Shown one piece after another: positions 44,229 through 52,531 of a stretch of 64,000 nt of DNA; positions within the stretch are counted from its first letter, which is position 1; every line of letters starts with the position of its first letter. Position numbers and translations under genes: made by a program. The DNA lies in NCBI RefSeq assembly GCF_900143065.1, contig NZ_FRCX01000011.1, forward strand, positions 1-64,000. The letters are read 5' to 3'. The notes beneath the pieces were generated by a model. It did not search any database and was not told the origin of the DNA. It worked only from the letters and a program-made list of their open reading frames with translations. This DNA is from Duganella sacchari (GTDB lineage Bacteria > Pseudomonadota > Gammaproteobacteria > Burkholderiales > Burkholderiaceae_D).

Positions 44229-44783
44229 TCAAGCGGACAAGACACCATTGTGCGCTTGCTCTGCTAAAAAGTACAAGGTTTCCAGACCTTCAGGCCAATC
44301 GCCGAGGCCGGACTCCGCATTGATATGGCCCAGCGGTCCGCCATTGATGAAGCGGCTATCCCAGCGCCGCGCCCACTGCGCCGCGCGCGGCGCCGCCATC
44401 CACGGATCATTGGTACTGCCCACCATGATGGAAGGCACAGGTAAAGCCTGCTGCGGCAGCTGCGCTGCGACGTTGAATTTATCGGGATCGGCCGGCGCTA
44501 CCAGCAGCACGCCCGCGACGCCAACCGGATCGCGCGCCAGACTGTGCACCGTCGCCAGTGCGCCAAAGCTGTGGCCGACGATCAGCGTGGGCCGCGTATC
44601 GCGCTGGCGCAGCGCATCGACACGTGCCGACCAGCGCGCCAGATCGGGCACCTCCCAATCATCCTGCTGCACCCGCTCGAACGCGGGGAACAGGCGCTGC
44701 CAGCGGCTTTGCCAGTGGTCCGGTCCGCTGTTATGCAGACCGGGCGCAATCAGCACGCGAAACTCGGCAAAGACGCTGGCCAT
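44229..44783 (-). CDS. RBBP9/YdeN-family alpha/beta hydrolase
   Basis: This 184-residue serine hydrolase has LIAPGLHNSGPDHWQSRWQ near 11-29, typical of the family, nucleophile Ser in VGHSFGA near 73, and Asp in STNDPWM and His in LGHINAESG near the C-terminus. Physiological substrates are unknown. It lies 6 bp after sbp on the same strand and may be co-transcribed with it. Confidence 0.88.
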   Translation of the reverse strand: MASVFAEFRVLIAPGLHNSGPDHWQSRWQRLFPAFERVQQDDWEVPDLARWSARVDALRQRDTRPTLIVGHSFGALATVHSLARDPVGVAGVLLVAPADPDKFNVAAQLPQQALPVPSIMVGSTNDPWMAAPRAAQWARRWDSRFINGGPLGHINAESGLGDWPEGLETLYFLAEQAHNGVLSA

Positions 44784-44789
44784 GATGGA

Positions 44790-45794
44790 TTACTTGTTAG
44801 GCTGGTAGATCTGGTCGAACAGGCCACCGTCGGCGAAGTGGGTCTTCTGCGCCTTGGTCCAGTCGCCTGCCACTTGTGCCAGCGTGAACAGTTTCACGTT
44901 CGGGAATTGCGCGGCGTATTTCTTCGACGCCTTTTCCGTGGCTGGACGGTAGTAGTTCTTGGCGATGATGTCCTGCGCTTCATCGGTGTACAGGAAATTC
45001 AGATAAGCCTCCGACACTTTACGGGTGCCGCGCTTGTCGACCACCTTGTCCACCACGGCCACTGGCGGTTCGGCCAGGATCGAGACCGACGGGGCGACGA
45101 TGTCAAACTTGGTCGGACCCAGTTCCTTGATCGCCAACAGCGCTTCGTTTTCCCAGGCGATCAGCACGTCGCCGATGCCACGCTCAACGAAGGTGGTGGT
45201 GGCGCCGCGGGCGCCGGAATCCAGCACTGGCACGTTTTTGTACAGCTTGCTCAGGAAGTCTTTTGCCGAGGCTTCGCTGCCGCCTGGCTGACGCAGCGCA
45301 TAGCCGTAGGCCGCCAGGTGGTTCCAGCGGGCGCCGCCGGAGGTCTTCGGATTTGGGGTAATCACCGACACGCCTGGCTTTACCAGATCGTTCCAGTCCT
45401 TGATGCTTTTAGGGTTGCCCTTGCGGACCAGGAATACGATGGTCGAGGTGTAGGGCGTGCTGTTGTGCGGCAGCTTCTTCTGCCAGTCTGGCGATAGCAG
45501 CTTATGTTCGGCAATGGCGTCGATGTCATAAGCCAGCGCCAGCGAGACGACGTCCGCTTCCAGGCCATCGATGACTGCGCGGCCTTGCTTGCCCGAACCG
45601 CCGTGCGATTGTTTGATTTTGACGGTGTCGCCCGTCTTGGTTTTCCACTCTTTGGCGAACGCAACGTTCACGTCCTGGTACAGCTCGCGGGTTGGATCAT
45701 AGGAGACGTTCAGCAGCGAAATCTCCGCAGCCAAAGCAGGTGCAACAGCGGAGACAGCGAGAACAGCAGCAGCAATGATTTTTTTGGACAGCAT
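44790..45794 (-). CDS. sbp: Periplasmic sulfate-binding protein
   Basis: This 334-residue binding protein has a signal peptide (cleavage near ALAAE). The sulfate-site stretches include LLNVSYDPTRELYQ near 27-40, QSHGGSGKQ near 62-70 and NPKTSGGARWN near 147-157. It delivers sulfate to CysTWA, encoded about 2.2 kb away on the same strand. Separation of sbp from the permease genes by four other genes is a common betaproteobacterial layout. Confidence 0.95.
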   Translation of the reverse strand: MLSKKIIAAAVLAVSAVAPALAAEISLLNVSYDPTRELYQDVNVAFAKEWKTKTGDTVKIKQSHGGSGKQGRAVIDGLEADVVSLALAYDIDAIAEHKLLSPDWQKKLPHNSTPYTSTIVFLVRKGNPKSIKDWNDLVKPGVSVITPNPKTSGGARWNHLAAYGYALRQPGGSEASAKDFLSKLYKNVPVLDSGARGATTTFVERGIGDVLIAWENEALLAIKELGPTKFDIVAPSVSILAEPPVAVVDKVVDKRGTRKVSEAYLNFLYTDEAQDIIAKNYYRPATEKASKKYAAQFPNVKLFTLAQVAGDWTKAQKTHFADGGLFDQIYQPNK

Positions 45795-45882
45795 TGGATT
45801 CCCCTAGTAGTGAAGGTCTCCAGATTACTGCCGTCCCTTATAAATGAGAACTAAGATTTAATTGATTCCATATACAAGAAAA
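45795..45882 (-). promoter_or_regulatory. Upstream region of sbp, possible CysB site
   Basis: On the minus strand TTCTCAT is followed after one base by TATAAGGG (about 45837-45852). The cysT upstream region contains the same words. This supports common control by CysB, but the arrangement differs between the two sites. Confidence 0.35.
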
Positions 45883-46266
45883 TCATAAGAAGCGGTTGTA
45901 CAGCACCACCGCCCAGGTGGCGATCGCCAGCAAGCAGGTCAGCAACACGGCTGCGCTACCGAAATCCTTGGCGTTTTTGGACAAAGGGTGGCGTTCCAGC
46001 GACACCCGGTCCACCACCGCTTCAATCGAGGAATTAATCAGTTCCACGATCAGGATCAGCAGCAGCACGCCGATCAGCACCAGCTTTTCAAACGCTGAAA
46101 TCCGTAGGATCAGCGCAATGATGGCGCCCACGACAAATACGCTGACCTCCTGGCGGAACGCGTGTTCATGCCGCCAGGCCGAACGGAAGCCGTCAAGCGA
46201 ATACCAAAATGCCTGATAAATCCGTTTGAGGCCGCTCTTGCTTTTGAACTCGCTGACTGGATCCAT
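45883..46266 (-). CDS. dgkA: Diacylglycerol kinase
   Basis: This 127-residue inner-membrane enzyme phosphorylates diacylglycerol to phosphatidic acid, recycling lipid from envelope glycan synthesis. It has three helices, and ELINSSIEAVVDR near 72-84 is the diagnostic active-site segment with its Glu and Asn. ATG 46266 gives the usual length; the open frame further upstream is too long and lacks homologous style. No clear ribosome binding site precedes it. Divergent from the IclR gene. Confidence 0.92.
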   Translation of the reverse strand: MDPVSEFKSKSGLKRIYQAFWYSLDGFRSAWRHEHAFRQEVSVFVVGAIIALILRISAFEKLVLIGVLLLILIVELINSSIEAVVDRVSLERHPLSKNAKDFGSAAVLLTCLLAIATWAVVLYNRFL

Positions 46267-46370
46267 GATGTAGAAAAAAATAAGAATGCCGCAATTATGC
46301 AGCATTTTCGTTTTTTTCCACATTATGGTATAAAGTTTGGTATCGATTACCGCATCGCACAAACCACATC

Positions 46371-47150
46371 ATGAAAATCGAACCCGTTCCCGAGCAAAAG
46401 ACTACCATCCAGGTGATCGAGCGCATGGTGGCGCTGCTCGATGCTTTGGCCAAGTATCCAGATCCTGTGAGCCTCAAGGAATTGTCCAAGGTTTCGGGGC
46501 TACACCCATCTACCGCCCATCGAATTTTGAATGACATGGTGGTCACCCGCTTTGTCGACCGCGTTGAACCGGGCACCTACCGGCTCGGCATGCGCCTGCT
46601 GGAATTGGGCAATGTGGTCAAGAGCCGCCTGTCCGTGCGCGAGGCCGCGCTGGACTTCATGCGTGCACTGCACAAAAAAACCCAGCAGACCATCAACCTG
46701 TCGGTACGCCAGGGCGACGAGATCGTCTACATCGACCGCGCGTTCTCGGAACGCTCGGGCATGCAGGTGGTGCGCGCGATTGGCGGCCGGGCGCCACTGC
46801 ACCTGACCTCCACCGGCAAGCTGTTCCTGTCAGCCGATGAGCCGAAAGCCATCCGCGCCTACGCCACCCGTACCGGCCTGGCGGGCCACAACAAGAATTC
46901 GATTACGGATCTGGGCAAGCTGGAGCGTGAACTCAGCCTGGTGAAGTCGCGCGGCTACTCGCGCGACAATGAGGAGCTGGAACTGGGGGTGCGCTGCATG
47001 GCCGCCGGCATCTACGACGACAGCGGCAAGCTGATTGCCGGGCTGTCGATCTCGGCGCCGGCCGACCGTCTGCAGGAAGAATGGATGGAAGATCTGGTCA
47101 TTACCGCACGCCAGATCTCCGCCACGCTGGGTTACATGCCTGCCGAGTAA
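46371..47150 (+). CDS. IclR-family transcriptional regulator
   Basis: This 259-residue regulator has an N-terminal winged helix (VSLKELSKVSGLHPSTAHRI near 31-50) and a C-terminal effector domain with the typical GRAPLHLTSTGKLFL near 138-152 and ELGVRCMAAGIYD near 203-215. It usually controls neighbouring catabolic genes, but none is adjacent here. The stop region overlaps the end of the convergent pbpG gene by 19 bp. Confidence 0.9.
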   Translation: MKIEPVPEQKTTIQVIERMVALLDALAKYPDPVSLKELSKVSGLHPSTAHRILNDMVVTRFVDRVEPGTYRLGMRLLELGNVVKSRLSVREAALDFMRALHKKTQQTINLSVRQGDEIVYIDRAFSERSGMQVVRAIGGRAPLHLTSTGKLFLSADEPKAIRAYATRTGLAGHNKNSITDLGKLERELSLVKSRGYSRDNEELELGVRCMAAGIYDDSGKLIAGLSISAPADRLQEEWMEDLVITARQISATLGYMPAE

Positions 47151-48199
47151 GTTGGGCTGGTGCTGCCGCCCAGGCTGGCCGGGCGCAGCGCTTCCAGCCA
47201 TTTGCGCATGCGGCCGGCATCGGCCGTACGCGATTGCTTGCCCTTGGAATCCAGGAACACCATGATCACCGAGCGGCCTTCAATCACCGCCTGCATCATC
47301 AGGCAGCGCCCGGCTTCGTTGATGAAGCCGGTTTTCTGCAAACCGATGGCCCAGTCCGGGCTGGCCACGAGATGGTTGGTGGTGCCAAACGCCATCGGAC
47401 GGCCATTGCTGGTTTCCACGATGGCTTTCGGGTCGGTGGAGAACTGGCGCAGCATCGGCTGCTGATACGCCGCCATCGCCAGCTTGGCCAGATCGCGCGC
47501 GCTGGCCACATTCATTTTCGACAGGCCATTGGAATCGACATAGTGGGTGTCCGTCATGCCCAGCTCGCGGGCTTTGGCATTCATGGCGTCCACAAAAGCC
47601 GCGCGGCCGCCCGGATAGTTGCGGCCCAGTGCCGAGGCCGCACGGTTTTCCGAGCTCATCAGCGCGATGTGCAGCATATTGGCGCGCGTCATCTGGGTGC
47701 CGACTTTCAGGCGCGAGCTGCTGAACTTCTCGCGGTCCACGTCCTCATCGGTGACGGTGAGAATTTCGTCCATGTCCTGCCGGGCTTCCACCACGATCAG
47801 GCCGGTCATCATCTTGGTGATCGAAGCGATCGGCAAGGCGATGTTGGAATTCTTTTCAAACAGCACTTCCGAATTGGCCTGGTCCAGCACCAGCGCCACG
47901 TTGGATTTCAGGTCCAGCGGATCGTGGGTGCTGCTCAGGCCCGCCAGATCGCCCATGGTCGGCACCGGCGGCGCGGCAGCGATCACGCGCTGGTACACCA
48001 CCTTGCGCTTGCCGTTGACCTTGATCACGCGCTTGACCACGCGGTCGCCGGCGTCAGCCGCAGCGATGCGTACCACCTGGCGTTTCTTTTTCACATGCGT
48101 TTTTTTGGGCGCGGCGCCGCTGGCGTCCGTTGCCGGTGCAGCGATGGCAGCAGATGCAAACATCAGCGAAATGAGCGCGCTTAATGCGAGTTTAACCAT
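47132..48199 (-). CDS. pbpG: D-alanyl-D-alanine endopeptidase, PBP7-type
   Basis: This 355-residue periplasmic serine peptidase of the low-molecular-weight penicillin-binding class has a signal peptide at the start (MVKLALSALISLMFASAAIA). The three active-site motifs are SITK near 125, SEN near 182 and KTGF near 290. A basic linker follows the signal peptide. Such enzymes cut peptidoglycan cross-links. ATG 48199 with GGGGA upstream is the start. Confidence 0.9.
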   Translation of the reverse strand: MVKLALSALISLMFASAAIAAPATDASGAAPKKTHVKKKRQVVRIAAADAGDRVVKRVIKVNGKRKVVYQRVIAAAPPVPTMGDLAGLSSTHDPLDLKSNVALVLDQANSEVLFEKNSNIALPIASITKMMTGLIVVEARQDMDEILTVTDEDVDREKFSSSRLKVGTQMTRANMLHIALMSSENRAASALGRNYPGGRAAFVDAMNAKARELGMTDTHYVDSNGLSKMNVASARDLAKLAMAAYQQPMLRQFSTDPKAIVETSNGRPMAFGTTNHLVASPDWAIGLQKTGFINEAGRCLMMQAVIEGRSVIMVFLDSKGKQSRTADAGRMRKWLEALRPASLGGSTSPTYSAGM

Positions 48200-48329
48200 T
48201 CGTATCCCCAAAAAAGAATTCAAGCAATCACGGTTGCAGTGTAGCAAAACACAGAGCGAGCGCAAGCAAATTTAACCTTCACGGCCCCAATGGTTGTAGC
48301 GCCGCAATATAGGAAAAAACAAGCTAGTT

Positions 48330-49025
48330 CTAATCAACAAATTTAACAAATTCCTCGACGCGCATACGTTCCGTGATCAAAGAATTCTCAACCTTGGTCA
48401 TATCTGCAACGCCAAGCGCCATGCCGCACACCACCGTTTCCTTGTCCGGCAACGCCAGTTGATCGCTGATAATGCGGTGATATTGCGTGAACGCGGCTTG
48501 CGGGCACGTGTCCAGTCCGCGCGCACGCGCCGCTACCATGATGTTCTGCAAAAACATGCCGTAGTCCAGCCAGGAGCCCTGCTCCATGATGCGGTCGATG
48601 GTAAAGATCAGACCTACCGGAGCACCGAAAAATTCATAATTGCGGCCATGTTGGGCAGCCATGCCAGCTTTGTTGTCGCGCGTCAGGCCCAGCAGTGCAT
48701 ATAAATCCCAGCCGACCTTGCGGCGCCGGTCGATATACGGCGAGACCCACTCCTGCGGATAGTAGGCATATTCTTCCGTGTGCTGTTTCGCCAGTTCTGG
48801 ATTGTTATGTGCGGCCAGAATGGCCGAAGACAACTGCTGCTTGCGCTCACCTTGCAGCACATACACTTTCCATGGCTGCGTGTTGGTACCGGATGGCGCG
48901 CGGCCGGCAACTTGCAAAATCTGCACTATGTCTTCGTGCGCGACCGGCGTCGGCAAAAAAGCGCGCAGGGAGCGGCGGGAGGTAATTGCATCGTCAACGG
49001 CCTGCTGTTGAGGGGTAGAAATCAT
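48330..49025 (-). CDS. Nitroreductase-family FMN oxidoreductase
   Basis: This 231-residue protein has the FMN-binding start SRRSLRAFLPTPV near 16-28 and AGRAPSGTNTQPWKVYVL near 40-57, with a C-terminal VCGMALGVAD. It reduces nitroaromatics or quinones with NAD(P)H; the natural substrate is unknown. It follows the EamA gene by 14 bp on the same strand, suggesting co-transcription. Confidence 0.92.
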   Translation of the reverse strand: MISTPQQQAVDDAITSRRSLRAFLPTPVAHEDIVQILQVAGRAPSGTNTQPWKVYVLQGERKQQLSSAILAAHNNPELAKQHTEEYAYYPQEWVSPYIDRRRKVGWDLYALLGLTRDNKAGMAAQHGRNYEFFGAPVGLIFTIDRIMEQGSWLDYGMFLQNIMVAARARGLDTCPQAAFTQYHRIISDQLALPDKETVVCGMALGVADMTKVENSLITERMRVEEFVKFVD

Positions 49026-49039
49026 GCTGTCTCGCTTCT

Positions 49040-49942
49040 TTATTTTTTGACCACGAAAATCACGCCGGCCACAGCCAGCACCATACCAGCAATGCCGAGG
49101 ACATTAAAAGCCTCGCCAAACATCAGCCAGGCCATGATGGCGGTGGTCGGCGGCGTCAGATACATCAGGCTGCTGACTTGCGTGGCGTCATTGCGGCGTA
49201 TCAGTGCAAACAGCAGGAAGATGGCGCCTATCGACAAGCCCAGTACCGACCACAGCAACGCACCAATAAAGCGCGGCGTCCAATGCACCGCAGCAAAATC
49301 CGGGCCCAGCCCGTCGAAAATCACGGCCAGCGGCAACACCAGCAGCAATGATGCAGTGAACTGTATGACCGTACCGACGCGCAGGTCGAATTGCGGGCAA
49401 TGGTGTTTCTGGTACAGCGTGCCGGCCGTGATGGAAAGCAGTGCACCCACGCACAACAAAATGGCAACGGCCGACAAACCAAGCAATTGAATCTTGGCAG
49501 CAACCACCAGCGCCACGCCGCCTATGCCAAACAACAAGCCCAACCACTGGCGGGGACGCACTTTCTCGCCAATCAAGGGCGCGGCAAACGCCGTCAGAAT
49601 CGGCTGCATGCCAACGATCAGCGCCGACAAACCAGCCGGCATGCCCTGTTTGATCGCGCACCAGACACCGATCAGATAACCGGCTTGCACCAGCAACCCG
49701 GCAAATGCAATATGGCCAATCTTGCCACGCGGCCAAGGCGCTTTCAGCAGCAGTACGGCCGGAACCAGCAAGACCAGCACGCCCAGAAAGCGCAGCAGCA
49801 GGAACGTCAGCGGCGGCGCATAAGGCAGGCCGAACTTCGCCACGATGAAGCCGCTGCTCCACAACAGCACAAAAAACAACGGTAACGGCCACAAAAAGCT
49901 GGCGTGCCGGGCGGTCGGCACGGTGTGAGGCGTATCGGGCAT
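49040..49942 (-). CDS. EamA/DMT-superfamily transporter
   Basis: This 300-residue inner-membrane protein has ten predicted helices in two EamA repeats (about 15-145 and 155-298; WSSGFIVAKFGLPYAPPLTF early, MYLTPPTTAIMAWLMFGEAF late). It exports small metabolites; no specific substrate can be named. Upstream is the long intergenic region of the divergent phasin gene. Confidence 0.9.
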   Translation of the reverse strand: MPDTPHTVPTARHASFLWPLPLFFVLLWSSGFIVAKFGLPYAPPLTFLLLRFLGVLVLLVPAVLLLKAPWPRGKIGHIAFAGLLVQAGYLIGVWCAIKQGMPAGLSALIVGMQPILTAFAAPLIGEKVRPRQWLGLLFGIGGVALVVAAKIQLLGLSAVAILLCVGALLSITAGTLYQKHHCPQFDLRVGTVIQFTASLLLVLPLAVIFDGLGPDFAAVHWTPRFIGALLWSVLGLSIGAIFLLFALIRRNDATQVSSLMYLTPPTTAIMAWLMFGEAFNVLGIAGMVLAVAGVIFVVKK

Positions 49943-50276
49943 GAATGCGGCTTGTGATCTAAAAGGCGATCAGCGCTGACTTTCTACGCTGACTCAGGAG
50001 GGTTTGAGTCTAACACGGCACGTCGTTTCCCATGGGCAGCCCGCTAATTTGCTCACTTTTTGGCAATAGTTCTACCTTGAAATATTTCTGGCAGCTGAAC
50101 AAATGGTGCTTTGATGCAATGCACAAAAAATCGCTTGACTTAATTTCTGAAGGCCGTAAAATCGGGTTTGTTGCGATGCACAATTCGTTGTTCGGTCTGA
50201 AACGTAGTTTGGCTGTTTCTCACCGACGGTAGAGACTGGCAGTATTCCTCAATGACTATTTTTCCTGGAGAACTAA
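49943..50276. other. Divergent intergenic region, phasin control region
   Basis: About 330 bp lie between the leftward EamA gene and the rightward phasin gene. It contains the phasin promoter and two long repeats (listed separately). A short open frame at 50032-50232 has no ribosome binding site and is not considered a gene. The phasin ribosome binding site is CTGGAGAA at 50265-50272. Confidence 0.6.
50115..50183 (+). promoter_or_regulatory. Phasin promoter flanked by two TGCRATGCACAA repeats
   Basis: TTGACT (50135-50140) and TAAAAT (50157-50162) are 16 bp apart and form a good promoter. It is bracketed by TGCAATGCACAA (50115-50126) and TGCGATGCACAA (50172-50183), direct repeats differing at one base. 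PhaR, the repressor of phasin genes in PHB-producing bacteria, binds TGC/GCA-containing sites, so this is the likely operator pair. Confidence 0.55.
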
Positions 50277-50837
50277 ATGTTTTCGATTCCTGAGCAATTC
50301 TCGAATGCGACCAAAGCTAATTTCGAAGCCCAATTCGCTATTTTCTCGACGCTGACCAATAAAGCCTTTGAAGGTGTAGAGAAATTCGTTGATCTGAACC
50401 TGACCGCCGCCAAAGCATCGCTGGAAGAATCGTCGGCCACCACCAAGCAATTGCTGTCGGCTAAAGATCCACAAGAATTCTTCTCGCTGGCTGCTGCTCA
50501 AGCACAACCTAGCGCTGAAAAAACCATCGCTTATGGCCGCCACCTGGCAACCATCGCCACCAGCACCGGCGCAGAATTCAGCAAAGCTGCTGAAACCCAA
50601 ATCGCAGAAACCAACCGCAAAGTTATTTCGCTGGTTGAAGAAGTCAGCAAAAACGCACCGGCCGGTTCGGAAAACGCTGTTGCCCTGTTTAAATCGGCAA
50701 TCGGCAATGCAAACGCCGGCTACGAGCAATTCACCAAAACTGCTAAGCAAGCAGTTGAATCGCTGGAAAACAATCTGAGCGCCGCAGTAAATCAATTCTC
50801 CGCTGCTGCCGCCAAAGCTGCTCCAGTCAAGAAATAA
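50277..50837 (+). CDS. phaP: Phasin family protein (PHA granule-associated)
   Basis: This 186-residue, helix-rich, alanine-rich protein starts MFSIPEQFSNATKANFEAQF, the usual phasin opening. It then has amphipathic helices (FEGVEKFVDLNLTAAKASLE near 38-57) and a C-terminal AAAKAAPVKK. Phasins coat polyhydroxyalkanoate granules and limit their size. It is monocistronic, with a strong terminator after it and a repressor-type promoter before it. Confidence 0.93.
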   Translation: MFSIPEQFSNATKANFEAQFAIFSTLTNKAFEGVEKFVDLNLTAAKASLEESSATTKQLLSAKDPQEFFSLAAAQAQPSAEKTIAYGRHLATIATSTGAEFSKAAETQIAETNRKVISLVEEVSKNAPAGSENAVALFKSAIGNANAGYEQFTKTAKQAVESLENNLSAAVNQFSAAAAKAAPVKK

Positions 50838-50880
50838 ATCGATTTAATCCGGCACGGTAGGGTGCCGGATTAACTGATTA

Positions 50881-50912
50881 AAAAGCCCCGGTCATGCCGG
50901 GGCTTTTTTTTA
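50881..50912 (+). terminator. Terminator of phasin gene
   Basis: AAAAGCCCCGG (50881-50891) pairs with CCGGGGCTTTT (50897-50907), followed by a run of T. It lies 44 bp after the phasin stop. Confidence 0.92.
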
Positions 50913-50982
50913 TTTGTACCACCTGCCCTTCTCACGCCAGAAACCGGCTTATACGTGCCAATTTTTAGCATGGTGCAGACAA

Positions 50983-51006
50983 TAAAAAAGCCGCACATGG
51001 CGGCTT
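50983..51006 (-). terminator. Terminator of liv operon
   Basis: On the minus strand AGCCGC pairs with GCGGCT (50989-50994 with 51000-51005), followed by six T (50984-50989). It lies 20 bp after the livF stop. Confidence 0.85.
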
Positions 51007-51025
51007 CTTCATAGGCGAGACGGAA

Positions 51026-51748
51026 TTATTCGCCGAGGTAGGCAGCTTTGACGCGCGGGTCGTCCAGCATGTCCCAGGCATCGCCACTCATGGTGATATT
51101 GCCGGAGTCCATGACATAACCTCGGTGGGCTGCCTGCAATGCGAGTTTCGCATTCTGCTCAACCAGCAGAATCGTAATTCCCTCTTTCGAGACATTACGA
51201 ATAACCTCGAAAATCTTTTCCACCATGATAGGCGATAAACCCATCGACGGCTCATCCAATAACAGCAATTTAGGGTGGCACATTAATGCACGCGCCATGG
51301 CCAGCATTTGCTGTTCACCGCCGGATAAAGTTCCTGCCAATTGTTGTGCGCGCTCTTTCAAACGTGGAAATACATCGAACCATTTCGCAATATCTGCTTC
51401 CACCCCGGCTTTATCATTACGGGTATAAGCACCCATCATCAGGTTTTCATGGATGGTCATGCGGGTAAATACGCCACGACCTTCCGGCACCATCGCCAAT
51501 TTCTTTTCCACCAGATGAAAAGATTTAGTGCCTTTTAAATGTTCGCCTTGATAAGTAATTGTGCCTTCGACTTTACATGGCGGCAAAGTACCGGTAATGG
51601 CTTTCAGCGTTGTGGTTTTACCGGCACCATTGGCGCCAATCAGCGCGATTAACTCGCCCTTGTTTACCTCCAGATCGATACCTTTGACGGCCTTGATGCC
51701 GCCGTATGCGACTTTCAGTCCCGATACTTTTAGAACGTTGTCGCTCAT
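51026..51748 (-). CDS. livF: Branched-chain amino acid ABC transporter ATPase LivF
   Basis: This 240-residue ATPase has Walker A GANGAGKTT near 38-46, signature LSGGEQQM near 140-147, Walker B LLLLDEPSMGLSP near 160-172 and a late VEQNAKLALQ. EGRGVF near 92 is typical of LivF. It is the last gene of livH-livM-livG-livF. Its ATG overlaps the livG stop by one base (TAATG). No binding-protein gene (livK/livJ) is in the window. Confidence 0.94.
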   Translation of the reverse strand: MSDNVLKVSGLKVAYGGIKAVKGIDLEVNKGELIALIGANGAGKTTTLKAITGTLPPCKVEGTITYQGEHLKGTKSFHLVEKKLAMVPEGRGVFTRMTIHENLMMGAYTRNDKAGVEADIAKWFDVFPRLKERAQQLAGTLSGGEQQMLAMARALMCHPKLLLLDEPSMGLSPIMVEKIFEVIRNVSKEGITILLVEQNAKLALQAAHRGYVMDSGNITMSGDAWDMLDDPRVKAAYLGE

Positions 51749-52518
51749 TAGTGCGATCCTCCGAGGTAGGCGTCAATCACTGCCTGATTACTTTGTATTT
51801 CAGCGGGCAAGCCTTCGGCAATCGGCTTGCCATATTCCAGTACCATCAGCCGGTCGCACAGGCCCATCATCATCTTGACGTCGTGTTCAATTAACAACAC
51901 GGTCTTGCCCTGCTGCTTGATCTTGACCAACAACTCACGCAGCGCGAGTTTCTCGGTGGCATTCATACCGGCAGCCGGTTCGTCCAATGCCAGCAGTTGC
52001 GGATCGGTCGCCAAGGCGCGCGCAATTTCCAGACGGCGTTGATCGCCGTAGGACAGGAATTTGGACGTGCGATTCGCAAACTGGCCAATCCCGACAAAAT
52101 CCAGCAGTTCCTGCGCACGCTGGCGGATCGACGCCTCTTCGTCACGCGCCGCCTTGTGGCGGAAAATCGCGCCAAACACACCCTGCTTCGAGCGCACATG
52201 CCGCCCCACCATGACGTTTTCCAGCGCCGTCATCTCGCCAAACAGGCGGATATTCTGGAAGGTACGGGCAATGCCGGCCTTGGCCACCGCATGCGGCGCC
52301 GACGGCGAATACGGCTTGCCGGCCAGCTCGAAAGTGCCAGTGTCCGGCTGGTACAGGCCGGTAATCACGTTAAAGAAAGTGGTTTTGCCGGCGCCGTTGG
52401 GCCCGATCAGGCCATAAATCTGGCCTTTCATGATCTTGATGCCAACATCCGTCAGCGCCTGCAGGCCGCCGAAACGCTTGTTGACGCCAGCGATATGGAG
52501 AATTACCTGTTCAGTCAT
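51748..52518 (-). CDS. livG: Branched-chain amino acid ABC transporter ATPase LivG
   Basis: This 256-residue ATPase partners LivF. Walker A GPNGAGKTT lies near 37-45, GIARTFQNIRLF near 81-92 is typical of LivG, the signature-like LSYGDQRR is near 152-159, and Walker B ALDEPAAGMNATE follows. LSYGDQ replaces LSGGQ, as is normal in LivG. It starts 13 bp after livM. Confidence 0.94.
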   Translation of the reverse strand: MTEQVILHIAGVNKRFGGLQALTDVGIKIMKGQIYGLIGPNGAGKTTFFNVITGLYQPDTGTFELAGKPYSPSAPHAVAKAGIARTFQNIRLFGEMTALENVMVGRHVRSKQGVFGAIFRHKAARDEEASIRQRAQELLDFVGIGQFANRTSKFLSYGDQRRLEIARALATDPQLLALDEPAAGMNATEKLALRELLVKIKQQGKTVLLIEHDVKMMMGLCDRLMVLEYGKPIAEGLPAEIQSNQAVIDAYLGGSH

Positions 52519-52531
52519 TGTTGTCTCTTCC

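Noticed and set aside
50032..50232. 66-codon frame in the phasin upstream region
   Set aside because: It overlaps the predicted phasin promoter and repeats and has no ribosome binding site.
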